Origin: Taibaiella sp965229095
Lineage (GTDB): Bacteria > Bacteroidota > Bacteroidia > Chitinophagales > Chitinophagaceae
Direction: 5' to 3'
Assembly: GCA_965229095.1 (NCBI GenBank)
Contig: OZ245855.1
Coordinates: forward strand, 1,364,001 to 1,428,000
Length of the DNA stretch: 64,000 nucleotides
Shown here: positions 8,837-15,335 of the stretch, one piece after another
Numbering within the stretch: the stretch's first letter is position 1
Layout: each line of letters starts with the position of its first letter
Translations under genes and position numbers: made by a program
The notes under the pieces: generated by a model
Told to the model about the DNA's origin: nothing
The model's database searches: none
Seen by the model: the letters and a program-made list of their open reading frames with translations, nothing else

Positions 8837-9029
8837 CCTGGTTCCCTGTGGCTTCAAAGTCGTTGCAATATTTATTGGGAAAGTAAATATAAGAAACTTA
8901 TATAATTCTGCTGCCAGGCCAGTTTACGTCCTATCCTGAAAATGACATTTTAAACAAAGTAGTTTGCTTAATAGATATTCCATCGGAAATCATCCCCGCA
9001 ATCTTTGTCCAGCCAGTCAGGTGGAGATC
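8837..9029. other. Intergenic region before the island
   Basis: This is about 190 bp upstream of the AraC-type gene. It should hold that gene's leftward promoter. No coding frame or strong hairpin is seen. The island boundary sequence begins at its right edge. Confidence 0.4.
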
Positions 9030-9066
9030 ATTTTATCCTATAGTGGCCCGTGTTACGTTAAGTAGG
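9030..9066 (+). repeat. Island boundary sequence, copy 1 (diverged)
   Basis: ATTTTATCCTATAGTGG followed by GTGTTACGTTAAGTAGG matches the right ends of the three inverted-repeat elements downstream (GTTTTGTCCTATAATGG then ATTATGTTAAATA in the 18.37-kb copy). Only this right end is present here, with no left half. This suggests that the array junction, or the target-side remnant, lies at this point. Confidence 0.6.
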
Positions 9067-9350
9067 CGCCCTTTAAAATTTTGCCTTTTGTACAATGGCA
9101 AATGCGTGAGGGATAGAAGCGGAAAGCCCGCAACGGAGCGCAGCGTAGTGAGGACTTGTAGCGGATAGCCCGACCCCGATTAGAAAACAAGGCGAGGGCA
9201 GGAGCTGTAGTTTTTTCTTATCGGGGGCACGCCCAAATCCTTAACGATGTGCGCCACGATGTGCCTGAACAGTGGAGTATAACCCAACCGCTACAAATAC
9301 CTGGGTGGTGGGTGGGCTTGGTTTATTGGGTTAGCGGCGAAACCGCTGGC
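9064..9350 (+). repeat. Structured repeat unit, copy 1
   Basis: A roughly 290-bp non-coding unit recurs at 14157 and 18375. Conserved blocks in order are GCGTGAGGGATA-GAAGCGGAAAGCCCG, TAGCGGATAGCCCGACCCCG, a hairpin (CCCCGATTAGAAAA at 9174 with TTTTCTTATCGGGG ending 9226), GGGGGCACGCCCAAAT, TGGTGGGTGGGC and a terminal hairpin (AGCGG-cgaaa-CCGCT near 9332-9346). GCGGAAAGCCCG and GCGGATAGCCCG form an internal direct repeat. No protein is encoded. It lies 100-400 bp upstream of the first restriction-modification genes. Confidence 0.75.
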
Positions 9351-9447
9351 AGTAACGAGTACACTATTAATCTTTAGGTTTGTGAGAATGTTTTATGCAT
9401 TTTGTAAATGTGTTTGCTCATCCATTAAATATTATCAATAATTATAT

Positions 9448-9478
9448 GTAGACAATTGTCCGTTGTACAAATGTCTAC
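9448..9478 (+). promoter_or_regulatory. C-box-like operator of the restriction-modification controller
   Basis: An interrupted palindrome (TAGACAATTGT at 9449-9459 and ACAAATGTCTA at 9467-9477, one mismatch) ends 20 bp before the ATG of the small XRE controller. The left arm itself contains the perfect palindrome GACAATTGTC. Two adjacent dyads directly before a C gene are the standard C-protein operator arrangement, allowing activation followed by self-repression. Confidence 0.7.
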
Positions 9479-9497
9479 AAGTTGCCACCTTTGCATT

Positions 9498-9710
9498 ATG
9501 GATGTAAGACAACAATTCGGTAAGCGTGTCAAAGAGCTTCGTCAATCAAAAGAATTGTCTCAAGAGGCATTGGCTCATCTCGCCGAACTTGATAGAACTT
9601 ATATACCAAGTATTGAAAAAGGTGAACGAAATGTGTCCATTGAAGTGATTCAAAAACTATCGATTGCCTTTTGTATCTCAATTAGTGAATTATTAAAAGG
9701 CATAAAATAA
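9498..9710 (+). CDS. Restriction-modification controller (C) protein, XRE family
   Basis: This is a 70-residue single-domain HTH protein. The HTH segment is LSQEALAHLAELDRTYIPSIEKGERNVSIEVIQKLS, close in layout to C proteins of type II systems. The frame is open upstream to 9456, but the ATG at 9498 (MDVRQQFGKRVKELRQ) fits the family and leaves the C-box just upstream. The stop is followed at once by the ATG of the endonuclease gene, with no spacer. The protein probably times endonuclease expression after methylation when the system enters a new cell. Confidence 0.85.
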   Translation: MDVRQQFGKRVKELRQSKELSQEALAHLAELDRTYIPSIEKGERNVSIEVIQKLSIAFCISISELLKGIK

Positions 9711-10349
9711 ATGAGTGTCGAACAAACGGATAGACGAAGACTTAAACTACAAGCAAGTTTAGATAAATTGATTGCCAAAATTGGTAAAATTCAAATAGGT
9801 AAGAAAGAACAGTTTCCTTTAGGATGGCGGAAAGCTGCAAAAGGAAGAACAGTCTGGCGTATTTTAGAAGAACTTATCACTCAAAATCTTGAAAAGTATT
9901 TTAATGAGTTAGGTATCGTAAGTATTACAACGTCTGATTCAGAAATTACGGTTTATGATTTTGCGGTTCGATTTGAGGAAGAAGAAGAGCCAGTTTATGT
10001 GAACATTAAATCTGCAGTTTTTGGTGGTAGAACACAAAAAGACGATATATCAAAAGGTGTTGGACTGAAGAATTTTTATGAAGCTGATGTTAACAGGGAT
10101 TTTTTTGTCGCTACCTTTTTTATCAATTTCAATGAAGATATGACGATTGAAATTGTGAAATGTACTGCCTTTCCAATTGCCTGGATTCCTGATGTGTATA
10201 TTAACCCAAGCAACAATGGAAATCTTCAATCAAGCAAGTATAAAAACATAGATGATGCTGTAAAAAGAACATCTCAAGAGTTTTTTGAAGAGTTCAAGAG
10301 TGCAATGGAAGTTGCAATTCAGAAAAGGCATAAGAAACTAAACCCTTGA
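9711..10349 (+). CDS. Type II restriction endonuclease candidate (PD-(D/E)XK-like)
   Basis: This 212-residue protein directly follows the C gene and faces a DNA methyltransferase. The N-terminal half has WRILEELITQNLEKYF, a helix with Glu53/Glu54. The likely catalytic core is YDFAVRF (Asp83) followed by VYVNIKSA, where Asn98-x-Lys100 occupies the usual D/E-x-K position. I do not recognise the recognition-site family. Function is inferred mainly from position plus this core. Its stop overlaps the convergent methyltransferase end by 12 bp. Confidence 0.72.
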   Translation: MSVEQTDRRRLKLQASLDKLIAKIGKIQIGKKEQFPLGWRKAAKGRTVWRILEELITQNLEKYFNELGIVSITTSDSEITVYDFAVRFEEEEEPVYVNIKSAVFGGRTQKDDISKGVGLKNFYEADVNRDFFVATFFINFNEDMTIEIVKCTAFPIAWIPDVYINPSNNGNLQSSKYKNIDDAVKRTSQEFFEEFKSAMEVAIQKRHKKLNP

Positions 10350-11810
10350 TTGAAGGTTAAGAGCGAAATGTCGAATTTCATTTATAATTGACTGTTCAAA
10401 ATCTAATTTTTCAAAAACAATATCGTCAATTTCCTGAATGTACTTATTACAATCTTTGGGTTGCACTTTTTCGTTATAAGCTCCTTTAGCAATTAAAGAC
10501 AGCTTATCTTTTATTGTTGGTGAAAATTGAATGACAGGAATTTTAGATACATAGCCCGATGTAATCATATTAGAGCGAATAAGTACTCCTCTTACAATGT
10601 AGGTAACGAGACTACTATTTAAGTAAGCAATAAGCCACCAAATATCTTTTTTATCGCAAAAAATATTTGCGTTCACACCAAAGGTACCCCCTTCGGGAAG
10701 ATAACAGGCACTAAAAGGAAGCCCCATTGAAGAACAGGTAATACCTTCCTTCAACATGAAACCTTTATTGCGAACCATAAAGGTTTTAATCTCTTTATCA
10801 TAAATTAGATAGTCGTTCGTAAGAAAACTATCGGCTTCACAAAAGAATTTTCTTGACCCTGGATTTTTATAAAATGGGACTTCAAATCCATCCTTCTTAT
10901 CTTTGGAAAGATATTTTGCATCGGCTCCGGTTGAAATTCCGGTAATACATTTGTATAGCTCACCAATACGGGGATAAGAAAATAGAGATTGAATTTCCCT
11001 AGGAATATCTATTACAAATTCAAACTGATTGTCTCCGCTTGAATTAATAATATTTTCAAGTGATGATTCAATAAATTCTTTCTCTGTGAGCTTTAACCTA
11101 AATTCTTCTATATTTTTTGTTCGGTTTAATGATTTTACTTGCTTTTGATATTTTTTACCTTTTTGTAAAATGATAACTACTGTTCGCACATCAGCTTTTT
11201 GTTCCCAAAACAAATTTGTCGGGCATAGAACAAGATAATGAACTGAACAATTATTCAGTATCTGTTCTCTTAGTGGGTTGTGCATTCGGGCCGTAAGAAA
11301 ACTATCAGATGTGATTATTGACATCAAAGCTCCGTCTTTTGCACTGTCAATAATTGCTGAAATAAACATTGAGTACATATTGTGAACACCAATGTTTCCG
11401 AAAAGTTGATTTAGCTCTTTTTTGTTACTTCTTATATAATCAACTTCGTGGCAATTATAGGGTGGGTTAGCTATGTAGTAATCATACTTTAGATTTATTT
11501 GCTGGTCAAATAGTAAGTTGATTTTTTGTTGCTTGTAAAATTCAATAAAATCTTTTTGTATGTAATTGCAATAGTAGTAGTCTCCATAGTTGTAAACATC
11601 AATCCCGTCAATATCAATATTTTTTTTGTAAAGCCCTTTAATAAGTTCTTCTTTACCCACACAAGGGTCGAGTGCGGTATTTCCATTTGGGTTAATTTCA
11701 AGCATTGCTTCTGACATAAAATCTGCAATGAAATCCGGTGTGGAATAATAACCCAACTCACGTCTGTCTACGCCATTGTCAATTAAAACTGATTTATCAA
11801 ACCTTCCCAT
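10338..11810 (-). CDS. N6-adenine DNA methyltransferase of the type II system
   Basis: This is a 490-residue gamma-class adenine methyltransferase. Motif X-like GYYSTPDFIADFM is near residue 20, motif I LDPCVGKE is at 47-54 (AdoMet binding) and motif IV NPPY is at 115-118 (catalysis). The C-terminal half (from about 280) has the GISTGADAKYL and LYLPEGGTFGVNANIF-type features of target-recognition domains in Eco57I/TaqI-like enzymes. It protects the host from the endonuclease encoded head-on. Its start overlaps the end of an XRE regulator by 14 bp, so the two are one transcript. Confidence 0.88.
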   Translation of the reverse strand: MGRFDKSVLIDNGVDRRELGYYSTPDFIADFMSEAMLEINPNGNTALDPCVGKEELIKGLYKKNIDIDGIDVYNYGDYYYCNYIQKDFIEFYKQQKINLLFDQQINLKYDYYIANPPYNCHEVDYIRSNKKELNQLFGNIGVHNMYSMFISAIIDSAKDGALMSIITSDSFLTARMHNPLREQILNNCSVHYLVLCPTNLFWEQKADVRTVVIILQKGKKYQKQVKSLNRTKNIEEFRLKLTEKEFIESSLENIINSSGDNQFEFVIDIPREIQSLFSYPRIGELYKCITGISTGADAKYLSKDKKDGFEVPFYKNPGSRKFFCEADSFLTNDYLIYDKEIKTFMVRNKGFMLKEGITCSSMGLPFSACYLPEGGTFGVNANIFCDKKDIWWLIAYLNSSLVTYIVRGVLIRSNMITSGYVSKIPVIQFSPTIKDKLSLIAKGAYNEKVQPKDCNKYIQEIDDIVFEKLDFEQSIINEIRHFALNLQSRV

Positions 11811-12117
11811 TTTTCACTGATTTTAAGTAAACAACTTTTTGTTCTGCTACTCTTAATGTTTTGCTTGCAACATCTTCGTCCAAAAGTTCATAAGCAATTT
11901 TTTCGCTTAAATATTGAATAAGAAGTTCTTCTTTATTCAGGTCGAGAATGTTCGCTAGTTTGATGATTTGTTCTTTTGTTGCTTTCCGTTCTCCTCGCTC
12001 AACCTTGCTTAAAATTGCAGTGTCAATGTCGAGTAGAGCCGCAACCTGTCTAAGTAACAAACCTTTCTTTTCTCGGTTTTCCCGAAGTATTTCACCTGTG
12101 GTTTGCTTAATGTTCAT
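11797..12117 (-). CDS. XRE-family regulator of the methyltransferase gene
   Basis: This is a 106-residue protein with an N-terminal HTH (GEILRENREKKGLLLRQVAALLDIDTAILSKVERGERKATKEQI) and a helical C-terminal tail. The ATG at 12117 (MNIKQTTGEIL) is preferred over the upstream frame start at 12156, because a palindromic operator lies at 12140-12156. The gene overlaps the methyltransferase start. The system therefore has two separate HTH regulators, one per transcript. Confidence 0.8.
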   Translation of the reverse strand: MNIKQTTGEILRENREKKGLLLRQVAALLDIDTAILSKVERGERKATKEQIIKLANILDLNKEELLIQYLSEKIAYELLDEDVASKTLRVAEQKVVYLKSVKNGKV

Positions 12118-12139
12118 ATTGTCGCTTGAAAAATCGCAC

Positions 12140-12156
12140 TTGACAAATATTGTCAA
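12140..12156 (-). promoter_or_regulatory. Palindromic operator upstream of the XRE-methyltransferase transcript
   Basis: TTGACAA-ATA-TTGTCAA is a perfect 7-bp dyad with a 3-nt spacer. It is centred about 30 bp before the ATG of the XRE gene, a plausible autorepression site for the regulator encoded next to it. Confidence 0.6.
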
Positions 12157-12511
12157 ATATAAGAAAGGAATTTATCTTGCCAAATTTTTTAGCTAAAAAG
12201 TTGTTCACTCTTTGTAGATTGGCAAAATTACAGCCATTTTTCAAGCCTTGATTTGTATATGGCTTACAAATATGCAGCAGACATTTGGATAGAAAATTAG
12301 ATACTGCTGAGCCTTGATTATTGGCTTTATGTAGCAATCTGCTTCCCTAAAGCAACTATTTAATTTACCTATTATGATAATTTATGGATAAGCGCAAATT
12401 TTGCAAAATTTACCAACGTAACGAAGTGTATCTTTTTACGTCTAAAAAAGTACGAAAGTATGATTCATTTATTCGTAAGTAATTAATAATAAGCAACTCT
12501 CAAATAAAAAT
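12157..12511. other. AT-rich intergenic region
   Basis: About 355 bp separates the XRE-methyltransferase transcript from the first spacer regulator. I see no coding frame of note, and the region is not shared with the other two spacers. It should hold the leftward promoter for the 12117 gene at its left end. Confidence 0.4.
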
Positions 12512-12907
12512 CTATTTTCCCTCAATCAACTTCTCCAACTTCTCAATCATTTCCTTTTGCTGTTGCAGCATACGCTCATATAGTTCAATCATTTTTTCAA
12601 TCGGATTAAAATTGAAAGTACAATTGCTGGCAAAAGCATTCTCAAAAGACCGCTCATTAAAAGTATTCGCAATCACATTCACTGCCTGTTCCTCATCAAA
12701 ATTCTGAATTGCTTCTACAGGTACTTTAAGTATTGCGGATATTTGTTGGAGTAGGGGAGTGTCGATGGTTTCCTTTTGTTCCAAAAGGGAGATCTTTTGC
12801 TGGTTCCAATCGTCGCCCAGGTCGGCAGCCAGCGCATCCTGCTTTATACCCAGCATTTCACGAAAACGCTTTACGTTTCGCCCCTCATGTATCTTGTTGT
12901 TTGGCAT
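12512..12907 (-). CDS. Spacer XRE regulator, copy 1
   Basis: This is a 131-residue protein. The HTH (KIHEGRNVKRFREMLGIKQDALAADL and KISLLEQKETID) is followed by a conserved middle (VPVEAIQNFDEEQAVNVIANTF) and a C-terminal coiled coil (ELYERMLQQQKEMIEKLEKLIEGK). Two close paralogues lie at 17458 and 22208. I place the start at ATG 12907 (MPNNKIHEGRN), where all three copies align. It is divergent from a SymE-like frame across 159 bp and probably represses that promoter. It contains the WNQQKIS variant of recognition helix 3, shared with copy 2 but not copy 3. Confidence 0.85.
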   Translation of the reverse strand: MPNNKIHEGRNVKRFREMLGIKQDALAADLGDDWNQQKISLLEQKETIDTPLLQQISAILKVPVEAIQNFDEEQAVNVIANTFNERSFENAFASNCTFNFNPIEKMIELYERMLQQQKEMIEKLEKLIEGK

Positions 12908-13066
12908 AGTTTTAAAAGTTGTCATTAAAGGCAAATTTAATTTATTCGTATCATATTATTTGAAGGTAGGTAAAATACAATCTTGCACTCGGTAAAGTAC
13001 AAAGCCATCGCGTAGGTTACGGCATAATAGCGGCGTTGCTTTGTGGCAACAAAATAAAGCAAACTT
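12908..13066. promoter_or_regulatory. Divergent promoter region between XRE copy 1 and the SymE pseudogene
   Basis: The interval is conserved with 22622-22779: CTCGGTAAAGTACAAAGCC and GTAGGTTACGGCAT recur almost unchanged. On the minus strand TAAATTTG, a Bacteroidota -7-type TAnnTTTG motif, lies upstream of the XRE gene. The shared block is a candidate operator for the XRE protein. Confidence 0.55.
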
Positions 13067-13341
13067 ATGCAAGCACTACCATCATCACACAAATGCGGTA
13101 AACCCATAAGGCGCATCACCGTTTGCTGCAAAGCTTTTGATCGTCGTAATAAAGGGCGTAGGCCCGCACTTTTTCCCGTACTCAGGCTCTGTGGCAAATG
13201 GCTGCAGATACCGGCTTTGAAATAGGCCATGTGGTAGACATTGCCTGTGAGCAGGGCCGGCTTACCATTACCATAGCGCAGGAGCAAAAGTACGAGGCCC
13301 TGAAAAAGCTGTTTCAAAAAGAAAAGATAGAGATTGTGTAG
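13067..13341 (+). pseudogene. SymE-like toxin gene disrupted by a frameshift
   Basis: The frame from ATG 13067 reads through LFPVLRLCGKWL and then stops shortly after. Shifting one base at about 13203 restores ADTGFEIGHVVDIACEQGRLTITIAQEQ to a TAG at 13339. The joined product has the SymE (AbrB-fold) core: GKWL, then GF-x-G, then GRLTI. The loss of one G in CTGGCA would explain the break. Position and divergent XRE gene match the intact copy at 22780. A sequencing error is the alternative. Confidence 0.75.
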
Positions 13342-13350
13342 GGTGATGAT

Positions 13351-13363
13351 ATTATGTTAAATA
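13351..13363 (+). repeat. ATTATGTTAARTA motif after SymE copy 1
   Basis: ATTATGTTAAATA lies 10 bp after the SymE frame. The same 13-mer, with A or G at one position, follows the intact SymE gene at 23019 and ends the inverted-repeat elements at 18382 and 24078. Variants occur at 14156 and 9050. Confidence 0.6.
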
Positions 13364-13408
13364 AGAATAACCTATGAAGCTGCCTATGAAAAACCATAGC
13401 TTCTTGGC

Positions 13409-13439
13409 AAACCCGCCGCTCCCAGTGGGTTTGTTTTTT
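13409..13439 (+). terminator. Terminator downstream of SymE copy 1
   Basis: AAACCC pairs with GGGTTT across a 12-nt loop and is followed by GTTTTTT. It reads in the SymE direction. It is absent from the third spacer, which carries a small gene here instead. Confidence 0.6.
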
Positions 13440-13459
13440 CGAGTCAGGCGTGTTATGCG

Positions 13460-13958
13460 CAGTATGCCGCTACGGAGCTGGACCGGCCTTGAAAAAATGG
13501 CGTTAAGAAAATTATGCAGTAAGCCGTTAAGAAGCCGCCATTGTTCGAGCCTGTAGGCATCAGGCTTTATAACGCAATCCCGGAGCGAGTTTGGCGGCTT
13601 TAGGCTTACCAGTAATTTTTAGCCAATTTTTTCACAGCCTTGATTTTTTTGTTACTTTTTTGCATCAAGGCAAAAAAGTAAACACTATAACTACGCGAGC
13701 GCCAGCCTGGAAAAATGCAAAAGAATGCAGAGCGCAGCGGCGCACATTGCATTTTTTACGGGCCAGCGTAGCGACCATGTTTTTTTAGAAGCAGGGTAAA
13801 AAAGGCAAAATTTTAAAGACATAATAAAATTCACAGCGCACATGGGCGTAGTAAAATTTGCGGCGTATATTTTCAGAAGCCGCAGAAAATTTTACCAGCC
13901 CATGCAGCTATGCCACGGCTATTTAGGCGCAGCCCGAAGCGAAGCGGAGAAATAATGT
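13460..13958 (+). repeat. Hairpin-rich non-coding module, copy 1
   Basis: About 500 bp is shared with 23385-23880. It contains the conserved block GGCCTTGAAAAAA-GCGTTAAGAAAA, an interlocked pair of dyads (CCTTGAT/ATCAAGG and TTACTTTTTTG/CAAAAAAGTAA, 13638-13681), an inverted repeat CCTGGAAAAATGCA/TGCATTTTTTACGGG (13706-13762), and a long covarying hairpin (13841-13904). Open frames here are short and not conserved between copies, so the conservation is at the nucleic acid level. Confidence 0.7.
13841..13904 (+). repeat. Long hairpin with covarying stem, copy 1
   Basis: CATGGGC pairs with GCCCATG, GTAAAATTT with AAATTTTAC, and TGCGGC with GCCGCA around a loop beginning GTATATTTTCAG. The other copies keep the GTAAAATTT segment and the loop but change both flanking stem segments compensatorily: ATTGGC/GCCAAT and CCTGTG/CACAGG at 23760-23824, and ATGGTG/CACCAT at 18139-18178. 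Confidence 0.75.
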
Positions 13959-13959
13959 C

Positions 13960-14169
13960 AAATTATAGGACAAAACACATCAAAATTTTTGCGAAAAATT
14001 TTGGAATAAAACCCGGCGCAGCCACCGCTTCAATTTATTTACCCGCAGGCAAGCGACGCAGGAGCGCAGACATAATATAAATTATAGTTGACAAACGACC
14101 TGCGCAGTTGATTGATAATCAGAACGCTGGTTTTCGTTTTGTCCTATAATTTCGCGTTATGTTATAATA
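13960..14169 (+). repeat. Inverted-repeat-bounded element, copy 1
   Basis: AAATTATAGGACAAAAC (13960-13976) and its exact reverse complement (14136-14152) bound a 193-bp element. Inside, AAATTATAGTTGACAAAC (14079-14096) is a third, directly oriented relative. Each of the three is preceded by ATAAT-type sequence. The element ends with TTATGTTATAATA. It looks like a MITE or a recombination-site cluster; no coding capacity is seen. Confidence 0.75.
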
Positions 14170-14516
14170 GCCGATTTTTTGGAATTTCCTTTCATGCGGA
14201 TCATCCAGGAGCGGGCGCCGCGTGAGGGATAGCAGCGAAAAGCCCGCAGCCGCAAGGCACGAGCGGCGAGGACTTGCAGCGTATAGCCCGACCCCGACCC
14301 TGCTGTTATCATTTTGCGGATGTACTAACCTCCCGTTGTGCCCCGGCTGGCATGGGCGCGACCTGTAAGGGCAGGGGGCACGCCCAAATCATTCACAATG
14401 TGCGCCACCACAATATGCCTAACCCAATAAAGAACCCAAAGACGACGATGTGCATTATAACAAGACAACGAACGGTGGGGTGGTGGGTGGGCCTGGGCTG
14501 GCGGCGAAGCCGGCAA
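14157..14516 (+). repeat. Structured repeat unit, copy 2 (most diverged)
   Basis: It shares CGTGAGGGATAGCAGCGAAAAGCCCG, GTATAGCCCGACCCCG, GGGGGCACGCCCAAAT, TGTGCGCCACCA and TGGTGGGTGGGC with the copies at 9064 and 18375. The central hairpin is different but kept (CCCTGC at 14298 with GCAGGG at 14371). The terminal hairpin is GCTGGC-ggcgaa-GCCGGC, again with changed stem bases. Open frames crossing it are artefacts. Confidence 0.7.
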
Positions 14517-14627
14517 TTTCAAGACTCTTATGCGTACTAATTATTTTAACATTATACGTCTTATTCCCAAAGCGAATCGGTGGGACCAATTAGCTTCCCT
14601 AATATTACTTAAAACTCATTTAAAAAT

Positions 14628-15335
14628 CTACTTTATGTAAATGTCATTTTCTTCTACCTTATCCCAGTTTTTTTGCATGGCTGGACAACCTTTTTTCGCA
14701 GTAGCTAAATAACTAACGAAGTCAGCATCATTTTGATGTCTGTCAGACCATTTATCAAGATACAATTGCTTTATGCAAAAAAGAACAAACTTTAATGGAG
14801 TAAGTATAATCGAGGACGGTAATCTGAAATTTTCATTTAATCCAATGTGCATATGAGAGCAAGAATGAAGTAACGGTTTATATCCATGTTCATCATAATC
14901 ATATCTGATAATCGTTGCACCAAGATTTAGTTCCTGCTCATTCAAAAATTGCTCATATTCATTCTCATTAATGTCCATTATAAGTTCGTCCAATGTTTTT
15001 TCATCAATTTCTACTAGCTCTTCGTCAGGATAGAGCATTTTCAAGAATTCATGTTTTGAAAAGCTGTAATTCGGATTTTGTATAAAACAATATCGTAAGT
15101 AGTTTTCTTTTTGAGCAATCTGAAATATGGAGTCGTCTGCTAGCAAAATTTCATAATCCAAATTTCCAATAGCAGTTTTGTAAATATGTGTATGCTTATT
15201 TGTTCTGCAAACTTTCAAAAATTCCGAAGAATATTCTCCAGTATTTTTTACCCCTTTCCCTTTAAACAAACCTAGTGTTTTTAAGAATGCAATCGAATCA
15301 TCGATGGATATGCTAAAACTACCTTTAGAAATCAT
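14628..15335 (-). CDS. DUF2290-like protein (defence-associated candidate)
   Basis: This is a 235-residue soluble protein. The centre, TIIRYDYDEHGYKPLLHSCSHMHIG followed by LPSSIILTPLKFVLFCIKQLYLDKW, fits the pattern I associate with DUF2290: a DYD segment, a His cluster and a Pro-rich P-x-x-F helix. The His residues (HSCSHMH) could bind a metal. The start overlaps the stop of the helicase gene by 4 bp (ATGA), so the two are translationally coupled. Codon and base composition are AT-rich like the other cargo. Function unknown. Confidence 0.6.
   Translation of the reverse strand: MISKGSFSISIDDSIAFLKTLGLFKGKGVKNTGEYSSEFLKVCRTNKHTHIYKTAIGNLDYEILLADDSIFQIAQKENYLRYCFIQNPNYSFSKHEFLKMLYPDEELVEIDEKTLDELIMDINENEYEQFLNEQELNLGATIIRYDYDEHGYKPLLHSCSHMHIGLNENFRLPSSIILTPLKFVLFCIKQLYLDKWSDRHQNDADFVSYLATAKKGCPAMQKNWDKVEENDIYIK

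Noticed and set aside
13374..13556. Small gene after SymE copy 1 in place of the 71-residue gene of the third spacer
   Set aside because: The sequence here includes a terminator and shared non-coding blocks; the frame is not similar to the 23156 protein.
14274..14540. 88-residue open frame on the plus strand
   Set aside because: It crosses structured repeat copy 2, is not conserved in the copies at 9064 and 18375, and has no plausible protein character.
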